The notes under the pieces are model-generated. The model was not told the DNA's origin. It made no database searches and was given only the letters and a program-made list of their open reading frames with translations. From Collinsella sp944321445 (lineage in GTDB: Bacteria; Actinomycetota; Coriobacteriia; Coriobacteriales; Coriobacteriaceae), in the NCBI RefSeq assembly GCF_030371825.1, contig NZ_JAUDDM010000001.1: a DNA stretch of 64,000 nt; one strand, 5' to 3'. Both the position numbers and the translations under genes were made by a program. The stretch's first letter is position 1, and each line of letters begins with the position of its first letter. Positions 41,877 through 50,070 of this stretch are shown piece after piece.

Positions 41877-42436
41877 TACGCGCGCCCCATCATGCGGAAG
41901 AAGCGCTCCTCGAGTGCGGGATCATCCTCAAAGACGCCGCGACGCGCACAGGTAGCGGTCTGCGTGCCGGGCTTTTGCACGCCGCGCATGGTCATGCACA
42001 TGTGTTCCGCCTCGATGAACACGATAACGCCGGCGCAGCCGAGGTCGGCCATGAGCGCATCGGCAATCTGCGCGGTCAGACGCTCCTGCAGCTGCAGACG
42101 ACGAGCGAACACCTCGACGGTGCGCGCGAGCTTGGAAAGTCCCGCCACGCGCCCGTTGGGAATGTAGCCGATTGCGACCTTGCCGTAGAACGGCAGTAAA
42201 TGATGTTCGCACAGCGAATAGAAGGTGATATCGCGTTCGATGACCATGTCGTTGGCATCGACCGCGAACGTCTTGGAAAGGTGCGTCGCGGCGTCTTGGT
42301 CCATGCCGCCCGCGAGCTCGGCGTACATGCGCGCCACGCGTGCCGGGGTCTCGATGAGCCCCTCGCGATCCGGGTCCTCGCCGATGCCCTCAAGCAGCAG
42401 GCGAACCGCTCGCTGCACCTTTTCCTGATCGACCAT
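41876..42436 (-). CDS. folE: GTP cyclohydrolase I
   Basis: 186 residues from ATG 42436 (GGGAGGCTCGATCC). Zinc ligands are visible in SLCEHHLLPFYGKVAIGYIP (Cys and His) and HMCMTMRGVQKPG (second Cys). VAGLSKLARTVEVFARRLQL and QIADALM match the active-site and core regions. It converts GTP to dihydroneopterin triphosphate, the first step of folate synthesis. It starts the folE-HD-folB block, 71 bp after nrdG. Confidence 0.97.
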   Translation of the reverse strand: MVDQEKVQRAVRLLLEGIGEDPDREGLIETPARVARMYAELAGGMDQDAATHLSKTFAVDANDMVIERDITFYSLCEHHLLPFYGKVAIGYIPNGRVAGLSKLARTVEVFARRLQLQERLTAQIADALMADLGCAGVIVFIEAEHMCMTMRGVQKPGTQTATCARRGVFEDDPALEERFFRMMGRA

Positions 42437-42481
42437 GGATCGAGCCTCCCGTACAAACGCGTATCATGCCCGCTATCGTAC

Positions 42482-42514
42482 CATGTGAAATTTCCTCAGG
42501 GGTAATTTCACATG
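42482..42514. promoter_or_regulatory. Inverted repeat at the nrdG stop
   Basis: CATGTGAAATT (42482-42492) and AATTTCACATG (42504-42514) pair perfectly around 11 bp and overlap the nrdG stop codon. No T-run follows; it may be an operator for folE or an RNA hairpin. Confidence 0.4.
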
Positions 42515-43089
42515 CTGTGGGTCGCGTAGACTTCCTCGTCGCGCCACAAGCACACGGCATCGGCAAGCGACACGCCCTGCGCCGCCGCCTGCGCACGCGT
42601 GGCATTGAGGTCGATGATGCGCTGGTTGGACGATCCGTGAAAACGCAGGGATATGTCGTAGAGCTCCTGCACCCACGGCCCATCGACCAGGATGTCGATG
42701 CAGTCGAGCAAGCGATCGGTCACCTCGGTGCGATGGCGACCGCCGGGCATAAGCTCGTCGAGCGTGTCACCTGTGAAGCACCAGATGGTCTTGCCGCCAC
42801 CGCGCGGGTACCGCTCGCGCACGCGCTCGACGAATGCCACGAGCCCCGCCTGGTTCTGCGGCTCCATGGGCTCGCCACCCAAAAGCGTGAGGCCGTCGAC
42901 ATAGTCGGGTGCCATGCTCTCGATGATCTTGTCCTCGACCTCGCGCGTGAATGGCTTTCCCGCCTCGAAGCTCCACGCCCCGGAGTTGAAGCACCCCGGG
43001 CACCCGCGCGTGCAGCCGGAAACGAACAGCGTGGTGCGCACGCCCTCGCCGTTGGCGATATCGAAATACTTGATTTCAGCGTAGTTCAC
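42508..43089 (-). CDS. nrdG: Anaerobic ribonucleotide reductase activating protein
   Basis: 193 residues from GTG 43089 (GAGGGG upstream). Radical SAM motif CTRGCPGCFN with its three Cys; GEGVRTTLFVSGC before it and LTLLGGEPMEPQNQAGLVAF after it are NrdG hallmarks; GKTIWCFTGDTLDEL and DILVDGPWVQELYD follow. It uses S-adenosylmethionine to create the glycyl radical on NrdD. It follows nrdD by 67 bp, with a short hairpin between them. Confidence 0.97.
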   Translation of the reverse strand: MNYAEIKYFDIANGEGVRTTLFVSGCTRGCPGCFNSGAWSFEAGKPFTREVEDKIIESMAPDYVDGLTLLGGEPMEPQNQAGLVAFVERVRERYPRGGGKTIWCFTGDTLDELMPGGRHRTEVTDRLLDCIDILVDGPWVQELYDISLRFHGSSNQRIIDLNATRAQAAAQGVSLADAVCLWRDEEVYATHSM

Positions 43090-43114
43090 GCAAACAACCC
43101 CTCGAAAGCGCGAA

Positions 43115-43147
43115 ACGGGAAAATAGGGACTGTCCCCATTTTCCCGT
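43115..43147. repeat. Hairpin between nrdD and nrdG (family J)
   Basis: ACGGGAAAAT (43115-43124) pairs perfectly with 43138-43147; the loop AGGGACTGTCCCC is itself a palindrome. It may weaken transcription from nrdD into nrdG. Confidence 0.6.
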
Positions 43148-43156
43148 CATACGTCA

Positions 43157-45379
43157 CTACAGATGCAGCACGCGGTCGCGGATCTCCTCGGTGCGGCCCT
43201 GGTTCCAGAACTGGGTACCGATGTAGCCGCAGGTGCGACGCGCGACGTTCATCTTCTCCTGATCGCGGTTGCCGCAGTTGGGGCACTCCCACACGAGCTT
43301 GCCGTCGTCCTCGACGATGCGGATCTCGCCGTCGTAGCCACACACCTGGCAGTAGTCGCTCTTGGTGTTGAGCTCCGCGTACATGATGTTGTCGTAGATG
43401 TACTGCATGACGCGGATGACGGCCTTGAGGTTGTCCTGCATGTTGGGCACCTCGACGTAGGAGATGGCGCCGCCGGGCGACAGCTGCTGGAACTCGCTTT
43501 CGAACTTCAGCTTGTCGAAGGCATCGATCTCCTCGCTCACGTGCACGTGGTAGGAGTTCGTGATGTAGCCCTTGTCCGTCACGCCCGGGATGATGCCGAA
43601 GCGGCGCTGCAGGCACTTGGCGAACTTATAGGTGGTGGACTCGAGCGGCGTGCCGTACAGCGAGAAGTCGATGTTGCTCTCGGCCTTCCACTCGGCGCAC
43701 TTGTCGTTCATGTGCTGCATGACCGCCAGCGCGAAGCCCTTGCCGCGCTCGTCGGTGTGGCTGGCGCCGGTCATGTACTTCACGCACTCGTACAGGCCCG
43801 CGTAGCCCAGACTGATGGTGGAGTAGCCGCCGTACAGCAGCTTGTCGATAGTCTCGCCCTTATTCAGGCGCGCGAGCGCACCGTATTGCCACAGAATCGG
43901 CGCGGCGTCGGAAAGCGTGCCCTTCAGGCGCTCGTGACGGCACATGAGCGCCTTGTGGCAGAGCTCCAAGCGCTCGTCGAAAATCTCCCAGAACTTGTCC
44001 TGGTTGCCACGGGACGAGCAGGCGACGTCCACGAGGTTGATGGTCACGACGCCCTGGTTGAAGCGGCCGTAGTACTTGGGCTTGCCCGGCTCGTAGTTCT
44101 TGGCGCGCGCCACGTTGTCAAAGCCGTTGCCGGAGCGGTCAGGCGTCAGGAAGCTGCGGCAGCCCATGCAGGTGTAGCAATCGCCGTTGCCCTCGGTCTC
44201 GCCCTTTGACAGCTTGAGCTTGCGCATCATCTTCTCGGAGATGTAGTCGGGTACCATGCGCTTGGCAGTGCACTTGGCGGCGAGTTGCGTGAGGTAGAAG
44301 TACGGCGAATCCTCGTGAATGTTGTCCTCCTCGAGCACATAGATGAGCTTGGGGAAGGCGGGAGTGATCCACACGCCGGCCTCGTTCTTCACGCCCTCGT
44401 AGCGCTGGCGCAGCGTTTCCTCGATGATCATGGCGAGGTCGTGCTTCTCTGCCTCGGAGCGGGCCTCGTTGAGGTACATGAACACGGTCACAAACGGCGC
44501 CTGGCCGTTGGTGGTCATGAGGGTCACGACCTGATACTGGATGGTCTGGACACCGCGGCGGATCTCGTCGCGCAAACGATCCTCAACCACCGCGGAGATC
44601 TTCTCCTCGGACGCGTCGACGCCCAGCTCCTCGAGCTCGCGGTTCACCTGGCCGCGGATCTTCTGGCGGGAAACCTCCACGAAAGGTGCGAGGTGCGTGA
44701 GCGAGATGGACTGGCCACCGTACTGGCAGCTCGCCACCTGGGCGATGATCTGCGTGGCGATGTTGCAGGCGGTGCTGAAGCTATGCGGACGCTCGATGAG
44801 CGTGCCGGAGATCACGGTGCCGTTCTGCAGCATGTCCTCGAGGTTCACGAGGTCGCAGTTGTGCATATGCTGCGCGAAGTAGTCCGAGTCGTGGAAGTGG
44901 ATGAGGCCCTCGCGGTGCGCCTCGACCACGTCGTGCGGCAGCAGCACGCGCTGCGTGAGGTCCTTGGAGACCTCGCCGGCCATGTAGTCGCGCTGCACGG
45001 AGTTCACGGTCGGGTTCTTGTTGGAGTTCTCCTGCTTGACCTCTTCGTTATTGCACTCGATGAGCGACAGGATCTTGTCATCGGTGGTGTTCTTCTGGCG
45101 CTTCAGGCTCTGCACGTAGCGGTAGATGATGTAGTGGCGGGCGACCTCGAAGTGGTCGAGCGCCATGATCTCGTCCTCGACGAGGTCCTGGATCTCCTCG
45201 ACCGACACGGTGTGGCCGGCGTTCTCGCACGCCTCCGCCACGTTTTGGGACGCGAAGATGATCTCGCGCTCCGTCATGCGCTCTTCCTCATTCACCTCGC
45301 GGTTGGCGCCGCGAATCGCGTTCGAGATCTTGTCGATGTCGAATGCGACTTCGGTGCCGTTGCGCTTGATGATTTTCAT
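43157..45379 (-). CDS. nrdD: Anaerobic ribonucleoside-triphosphate reductase
   Basis: 740 residues from ATG 45379; AAGGGCATCGAT precedes it. An N-terminal ATP cone (MKIIKRNGTEVAFDIDKISN) gives allosteric control. The body carries HDSDYFAQHMHNCDLVNLED, YGGQSISLTHLAPFVEVSRQ, CMGCRSFLTPDRSGNG and GFALAVMQHMNDKC. The end has the zinc site CQVCGYDG...CPNCGNRD and the glycyl radical segment RRTCGYIGTQFWNQGR. It reduces NTPs to dNTPs under anoxia, with formate as reductant. It is the first gene of the block and probably under NrdR control. Confidence 0.98.
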   Translation of the reverse strand: MKIIKRNGTEVAFDIDKISNAIRGANREVNEEERMTEREIIFASQNVAEACENAGHTVSVEEIQDLVEDEIMALDHFEVARHYIIYRYVQSLKRQKNTTDDKILSLIECNNEEVKQENSNKNPTVNSVQRDYMAGEVSKDLTQRVLLPHDVVEAHREGLIHFHDSDYFAQHMHNCDLVNLEDMLQNGTVISGTLIERPHSFSTACNIATQIIAQVASCQYGGQSISLTHLAPFVEVSRQKIRGQVNRELEELGVDASEEKISAVVEDRLRDEIRRGVQTIQYQVVTLMTTNGQAPFVTVFMYLNEARSEAEKHDLAMIIEETLRQRYEGVKNEAGVWITPAFPKLIYVLEEDNIHEDSPYFYLTQLAAKCTAKRMVPDYISEKMMRKLKLSKGETEGNGDCYTCMGCRSFLTPDRSGNGFDNVARAKNYEPGKPKYYGRFNQGVVTINLVDVACSSRGNQDKFWEIFDERLELCHKALMCRHERLKGTLSDAAPILWQYGALARLNKGETIDKLLYGGYSTISLGYAGLYECVKYMTGASHTDERGKGFALAVMQHMNDKCAEWKAESNIDFSLYGTPLESTTYKFAKCLQRRFGIIPGVTDKGYITNSYHVHVSEEIDAFDKLKFESEFQQLSPGGAISYVEVPNMQDNLKAVIRVMQYIYDNIMYAELNTKSDYCQVCGYDGEIRIVEDDGKLVWECPNCGNRDQEKMNVARRTCGYIGTQFWNQGRTEEIRDRVLHL

Positions 45380-45473
45380 ATCGATGCCCTTCGATAGTAA
45401 TGAGTAGTTTGCCCGCCCAAAACGCCCGCACAAGGCTTCCCGAGCGGCGCCGGATACCTACTATACTTCAGGC

Positions 45474-45524
45474 TTTTCACTACATACGGGGCAATGTTGG
45501 AATGGCACACCCTACATATTGTGT
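45474..45524. promoter_or_regulatory. Tandem NrdR-box candidates upstream of nrdD
   Basis: Two CTACATA cores lie at 45480-45486 and 45512-45518, 32 bp apart. The second reads ACCCTACATATTGTGT, close to the NrdR consensus of two ACA/TGT-flanked AT-rich halves. NrdR boxes come in pairs about three helical turns apart. They lie about 100-135 bp before nrdD, with TATAGT on the minus strand between them and the gene. The rest of 45525-45840 shows no gene. Confidence 0.6.
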
Positions 45525-45847
45525 TTTTGCAGGTCAGCCACAATGTGCTTTTTTGGAGGCACTCAAGTTGACGTTAAATGGTGTCGAGCGGCGCACGATT
45601 GGATGTGCTCCCGACCAGCGGTTCCATATACCGACCCCCTATTTCGGCATTCGAGAAAAATTCACACGGGCGCAAAAAGGAGCTCCGTAAACGGTTCGAT
45701 ATTCGGTCTTGACCAAGATGTTGTGAATGGGTGCCCGCGCGCTGCTTCCTCCTCGCTGGCGGACCGCGGACACCTTTGAGGCGTCGTCATTTTCGACATT
45801 ATGCATATTCTGGAAGCCATCTCGAACGTTTTGCCAGATAGCGCCTA

Positions 45848-45889
45848 CACCCCCGTTCGAGAATATATGTATTCTCGAACGGGGGTGTC
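45848..45889. repeat. Perfect 18-bp-arm hairpin (family E)
   Basis: ACACCCCCGTTCGAGAAT pairs exactly with the following arm around a 6-nt ATATGT loop, about 65 bp before the glycerol dehydrogenase start. It could be a terminator, attenuator or regulator site; no T-run follows. Confidence 0.65.
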
Positions 45890-45953
45890 CTGCCAACGGG
45901 GTACAAGAGAGCTGCATGCGCCCGCATGCACCTTCAAGCAAAGGAGCAGACCC

Positions 45954-47054
45954 ATGGCACGCATCTTCAACAGCCCCAGCAAGTACATTCAGGGACCCGA
46001 CGCACTGGCGGAGCTCGGCACGCACGTTGCCCCGCTCGGCAGCAAGCTTTTGGCCATCGCCACGCCCGCAGGCATCGAGCGCGTGGGCGACAAGGTGCGC
46101 CGTGGCTTTGCCGGCGCAGACGCCGACGTCATCTTCGAGGCATTCGAGGGCGAGTGCAGCGACCGCGAAATCGAGCGCCTGTGCGGCATCGCGCGCGAGC
46201 AGGGCTGCGACGTGGTGGCGGGCATCGGCGGCGGCAAGGTGCTCGACACCGCGAAAGCCGTCGCCCACTTCCTAAGCGCACCGGTGGTGGTATGCCCCAC
46301 TGCCGCCTCCTCCGACGCTCCGTGCAGCGCGCTTTCGGTGATCTACACCGACGAGGGCGTGTTCGACCGGTATCTCTTCCTGCCCGCCAATCCCAACATC
46401 GTGCTCATGGACACCACGGTCATCGCGGGCGCGCCGGTGCGCCTCGCCATCTCCGGCATGGGCGATGCGCTCGCAACCTATTTCGAGGCGAAGGCGTGCG
46501 TCGACTCCGAAGCCGATACCTGCGCGGGCAGCAAGTCCACGAGCGCCGCGCTCGTCCTGGCGCGCCTGTGCTTCGACACGCTCATGGCCGACGGCGTGAA
46601 GGCCAAGGTGGCGCTCGAGGCCGGCTGCAGCACGCCCGCCGTCGAGCACGTCATCGAGGCGAACACGCTGCTTTCGGGCATCGGGTTCGAGAGCTGCGGC
46701 CTCGCCGCCGCGCACGCCGTCCACAATGGCATGACGCAGCTGCCTGAAACGCATGCCATGCTGCACGGCGAGAAGGTCGCCTTCGGTACACTGGTGCAGC
46801 TCGTGCTGGAAAACGCTCCCACTGAGACCCTTGAGCAGGTCATGGGCTTTTGCCTGGAAGTCGACCTGCCCGTGACCTTGGGCGACCTGGGTGTCGAGGA
46901 CATCTCGCGCGAGCGCATCATGGCGGTCGCCGAGGCTGCCTGCGCGCCCACGGACACCATGGGGAACCTCCCGTTTGCGGTCACGCCCAACATGGTGTGC
47001 GACGCGATCCTCGCCGCCGACGCACTGGGGCGCTATTACAGCCTGGAGGAGTAG
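45954..47054 (+). CDS. gldA: Glycerol dehydrogenase
   Basis: 366 residues from ATG 45954 (AAAGGAGCAGACCC). Iron-containing alcohol dehydrogenase family, GldA branch: FNSPSKYIQGPDAL at the start, VVAGIGGGKVLDTAKAVAHF (NAD site), PTAASSDAPCSALSVIY, then ISGMGDALATYFEAKAC (metal Asp), GLAAAHAVHNGMT and LHGEKVAFGTLVQL (metal His). It oxidises glycerol to dihydroxyacetone with NAD. No dihydroxyacetone kinase gene is adjacent. Confidence 0.96.
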   Translation: MARIFNSPSKYIQGPDALAELGTHVAPLGSKLLAIATPAGIERVGDKVRRGFAGADADVIFEAFEGECSDREIERLCGIAREQGCDVVAGIGGGKVLDTAKAVAHFLSAPVVVCPTAASSDAPCSALSVIYTDEGVFDRYLFLPANPNIVLMDTTVIAGAPVRLAISGMGDALATYFEAKACVDSEADTCAGSKSTSAALVLARLCFDTLMADGVKAKVALEAGCSTPAVEHVIEANTLLSGIGFESCGLAAAHAVHNGMTQLPETHAMLHGEKVAFGTLVQLVLENAPTETLEQVMGFCLEVDLPVTLGDLGVEDISRERIMAVAEAACAPTDTMGNLPFAVTPNMVCDAILAADALGRYYSLEE

Positions 47055-47134
47055 CCGCAACGGCTCTTTCACCCTTCGCGCCCCGCTTCGCCATCGCCTT
47101 GCGGGGTGCGAAGGCCTTTGGTCCGAATCTTTTC

Positions 47135-47337
47135 AGACATTTTGGGTCGATATGCATTTTCCGCGCAACGCGAAAGCCGATGGGTCTGCCCAGTTGGCCA
47201 CCGGCATCACCTTGCGGGGGCATGTGAGGACTCTTTTTGATATATGACTGGCATAGCTTGCTGGTCATATATCAACGCCATGCAGGGATTCCTCGTATTT
47301 CGCGCGTGTGGGCGATGCATATCGACCCAAAATGTCT
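47135..47337. repeat. 203-bp element with 23-bp perfect terminal inverted repeats (family D)
   Basis: Left arm 47135-47157 starts AGACATTTTGGGTCGATATG; the right arm 47315-47337 is its exact complement. A second, inner hairpin (TGATATATGAC at 47238-47248 with 47264-47274) sits in the middle. It has no gene and lies in the 473-bp gap before the cation transporter. Confidence 0.75.
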
Positions 47338-47527
47338 ACGGCGACGAAACGTCTTTGCGAAAATGCGCCTGTTGCAAACTTTCACGTACCGACCGGACGC
47401 TCGCAGCCACGGGTCACGGTGCATGTTACCTCCACGATTCATGAAGCTCCCGACGAACCGAAAGGCGGGCGCGGTGCTACAATCGCCAGGTTCGCCACAG
47501 GGCGGCAACGCTACGGAGGAGGAAGCT

Positions 47528-48706
47528 GTGACCGACTGGCTGGTTCGCCATTTCATACAGGACGCCGACAACACGTCCGACCATCTCGTTCGCGCGCGCT
47601 ACGGACAGTTCGCCGGCGTGGTGGGCATCGTGTGCAACGTGCTGCTCTGCCTGGCCAAAGGAGGCATCGGCCTTCTTGCGGGCTCGGTCTCCATCGTTGC
47701 CGACGCCGTGAACAACCTCTCCGATGCAGCGAGCAACATCGTGAGCCTCATGGGCTTCAAGCTTGCGAGTCGCCCCGCCGATCCCGAGCACCCCTATGGC
47801 CATGGCCGCTACGAGTACCTGGCGGGCCTCGTGGTCGCCGCGCTCGTGCTCGCCATCGGCATCAACCTCGTGGGTTCCTCGGTCGAAAAGATCTTGCATC
47901 CCACGCCTGTCGAGTTCAACGGGACGCTTGTCGCCATCCTGCTGCTCTCCATCGTCGTGAAGCTGTGGATGGCCGCGTTCAACCGCACCATCGGCCGCCG
48001 CATCGATTCCGAGACGCTCCAGGCAACCGCTGTCGACTCGCGCAACGACGTGATCTCAACCGCCGCGGTGCTCGCCTCCGCCGTCATCTCGCACGTTGCC
48101 GGCATTCAGCTCGATGGCTTCATGGGCACTGCCGTGGGCGTCTTCATCGTGGTGAGCGGCATCGGACTTTTGCGCGACACCGTGAATCCGCTGCTGGGTC
48201 AGGCGCCCTCCCCCGAGCTCGTCGAGCACATCCGCGCGAAAATCATGAGCTATCCGGGCGTACTGGGCACTCACGATCTCATGGTGCACGACTACGGTCC
48301 GGGCCGCCAATTCGCAAGCGCGCATGTGGAGATGCCCGTCGAGGCCGACCCCATGGAAAGCCACGACCTCATCGACAACATCGAGCAAGATTTCAAGGAA
48401 AACGACGGGCTCATCGTGACGCTGCACTACGACCCCATCGTGACCGACGATCCTGCCGTCACCGACATGCGCAACTGGATCGACCAGGCCGTGAAGATCA
48501 TCGACCCGCGCATCACCATCCACGATCTGCGCACCGTGCCCGGGCCCACGCACACCAACGTAATCTTCGACTGCGTGCGCCCCGCCGACCTAGCGCTTTC
48601 CGAAGAGCAGTTGCGCCGTCGCGTGAAACAGATCGTGGCGGATCACTATCCGCGCACCGTGGTCAAAGTCACCATCGACGAAAGCTACGTAAGCTCCGCC
48701 CAGTAA
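47528..48706 (+). CDS. Cation diffusion facilitator family transporter
   Basis: 392 residues from GTG 47528 (GGAGGAGGAAGCT upstream). Six membrane helices; the metal-site signature is DAVNNLSDAASNIVSL, followed by the cytosol-facing HPYGHGRYEYLAGL. A later DSRNDVISTAAV carries the second Asp pair of the transport site. The cytosolic tail of about 180 residues is longer than usual and seems to hold two metal-sensing ferredoxin-like domains (SAHVEMPVEADPMESHDLID; VPGPTHTNVIFDCVRP). It exchanges Zn, Fe or Mn for protons; the metal is not fixed. Confidence 0.93.
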   Translation: MTDWLVRHFIQDADNTSDHLVRARYGQFAGVVGIVCNVLLCLAKGGIGLLAGSVSIVADAVNNLSDAASNIVSLMGFKLASRPADPEHPYGHGRYEYLAGLVVAALVLAIGINLVGSSVEKILHPTPVEFNGTLVAILLLSIVVKLWMAAFNRTIGRRIDSETLQATAVDSRNDVISTAAVLASAVISHVAGIQLDGFMGTAVGVFIVVSGIGLLRDTVNPLLGQAPSPELVEHIRAKIMSYPGVLGTHDLMVHDYGPGRQFASAHVEMPVEADPMESHDLIDNIEQDFKENDGLIVTLHYDPIVTDDPAVTDMRNWIDQAVKIIDPRITIHDLRTVPGPTHTNVIFDCVRPADLALSEEQLRRRVKQIVADHYPRTVVKVTIDESYVSSAQ

Positions 48707-48722
48707 CCACCCGCCCCCCGGG

Positions 48723-48780
48723 TGTCCCCTCTGGGGACGGGGGTCAGAGGGGACAAAGTGTCCCCTTTTGGGACAGGCCT
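48723..48780. repeat. GC-rich palindromic repeat (family A)
   Basis: TGTCCCCTCTGGGGACGGGG followed by a mirrored AGAGGGGACA, then AAGTGTCCCCTTTTGGGACA. It lies between the converging transporter and PanE-like genes. Confidence 0.7.
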
Positions 48781-48812
48781 GGAACGCGGAACGCACCGCG
48801 CGATATCCCGCG

Positions 48813-49742
48813 CTACCAGCTCTCCTCGATTGCGCGGACGCGATCGTAGAGCCAGCGGTTTTGCGGAACGAGGATGCCGTGCCTCTCTGCCAGCCGCACG
48901 ATCGTGCCGCTGAACAGCTCGACCTCGGTCGGCCTGCGGTTCACCCGGTCCTGGGCCATCGAGGGCATGCCATCCGGGTCGAGCCCCGCCACGAGCGCGA
49001 CCATCTCGGCCAGATCGGTCTCCGTGACAGCGACGCCCTCGGCGCGCGCCACCGCGAGCGCCTCGCGCATGGCCGCGACGAGGCAGCGGTTCTGCTCGCC
49101 GCCCTCCTCGCAGGCCGACCCGTACGTGCCGCCGTAGACCATGCAGGTCTGGTTGATGCCCACGTTCAGCATGAGCTTTGTCCACATGCGGTGGCGGATG
49201 TCGGTCTCCACGGTGTGCGCGATGCCGCTGTGCGTCAAAACGTCGTCGATGTCCTCGATGACACCGGCCGCCGTGAGCGGCCCCGCCCCGAGACGGATCT
49301 CGCCGGGATGCGTATAGGTGAGCGCGCCGTCGATGAACACGGCGTCCATGCCCTGCGTGATGCTGAGCGCCACGTGTTCCCAGCCGTACCGCGCGGATAC
49401 GGCCTCTTCACTCGTCACGCCGTTCAGCAACGACAGGATGCGCGTACCGGGCCCCACAAGCGGCTCCATGGTGTCGATCGCCTGGGCCAAACCGGTCGCC
49501 TTGACGGTGAGGATCACCAGGTCGACGGGCTTGGCAGCGCTTGCCGGAACCGTGGGGACAGCGCAGGGCGCGCCGTTGACCGTCACCGTCTCGCCCGCAT
49601 GCCGCGCGAACCGCTCGTCATCCATCACGAACTCCACGGCGTCGTACCCCAAATGCTCGGCCATGATGCTCGCGTGCAGCAGCCCGACGGCCCCCTTGCC
49701 GATAAACGCGATGCGCTCGATCGCGATGCGCTCGATCGCCAT
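48813..49742 (-). CDS. Ketopantoate reductase family protein (PanE/ApbA)
   Basis: 309 residues from ATG 49742 (GAGAGGAGTGCGC). N-terminal Rossmann motif IAFIGKGAVGLLHASIMAEH, the DLVILTVKATGLAQAI segment with the substrate-binding Lys, LSLLNGVTSEE, and the C-terminal domain WTKLMLNVGINQTCMVYGGT, then TEVELFSGTIVRLAERHGI. It reduces 2-oxo acids with NADPH; in the pantothenate pathway it makes pantoate. No other pan genes are near, so the substrate is uncertain. The start region encodes a short tandem repeat AIERIAIERIA. Confidence 0.88.
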   Translation of the reverse strand: MAIERIAIERIAFIGKGAVGLLHASIMAEHLGYDAVEFVMDDERFARHAGETVTVNGAPCAVPTVPASAAKPVDLVILTVKATGLAQAIDTMEPLVGPGTRILSLLNGVTSEEAVSARYGWEHVALSITQGMDAVFIDGALTYTHPGEIRLGAGPLTAAGVIEDIDDVLTHSGIAHTVETDIRHRMWTKLMLNVGINQTCMVYGGTYGSACEEGGEQNRCLVAAMREALAVARAEGVAVTETDLAEMVALVAGLDPDGMPSMAQDRVNRRPTEVELFSGTIVRLAERHGILVPQNRWLYDRVRAIEESW

Positions 49743-49834
49743 GCGCACTCCTCTCTTACCGTTCGAACCGGTCACACCCGAGTGTACGCCAACCGCACGC
49801 ACCGCGCTCCCCTCCTGACGTCGTGCAACGTGCG

Positions 49835-49897
49835 CCAACTGGGGGCGGGTCCCTTTTGGTCGACGCGTGTCGACAAAAAAGACCCGCCCCCGATTGG
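49835..49897. repeat. Inverted repeat of the GGGGGCGGGTC type
   Basis: GGGGGCGGGTC (49841-49851) pairs exactly with 49881-49891; outer CCAA/TTGG and inner TCGAC/GTCGA extend the stem. It lies upstream of both the PanE-like and GH13 genes. The rest of 49898-50070 holds only the GH13 leader, where TAGAAT at about 50023 might be a -10 box. Confidence 0.65.
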
Positions 49898-50070
49898 CGA
49901 TGTGGAATCGATTGCACAATAGTTGCCCTCATGCTTCCCTAAACGGGAAAGAATATGCATCCTTGCAGCTCATCGCTGCCGTTCGACCGAGCGAGACAAC
50001 CGCCTTTGCCCTCAAAGCTTAGAATGAAACACGATTATCCCGTTCGTCGGTAAGAAAGGAATACGCTCCC

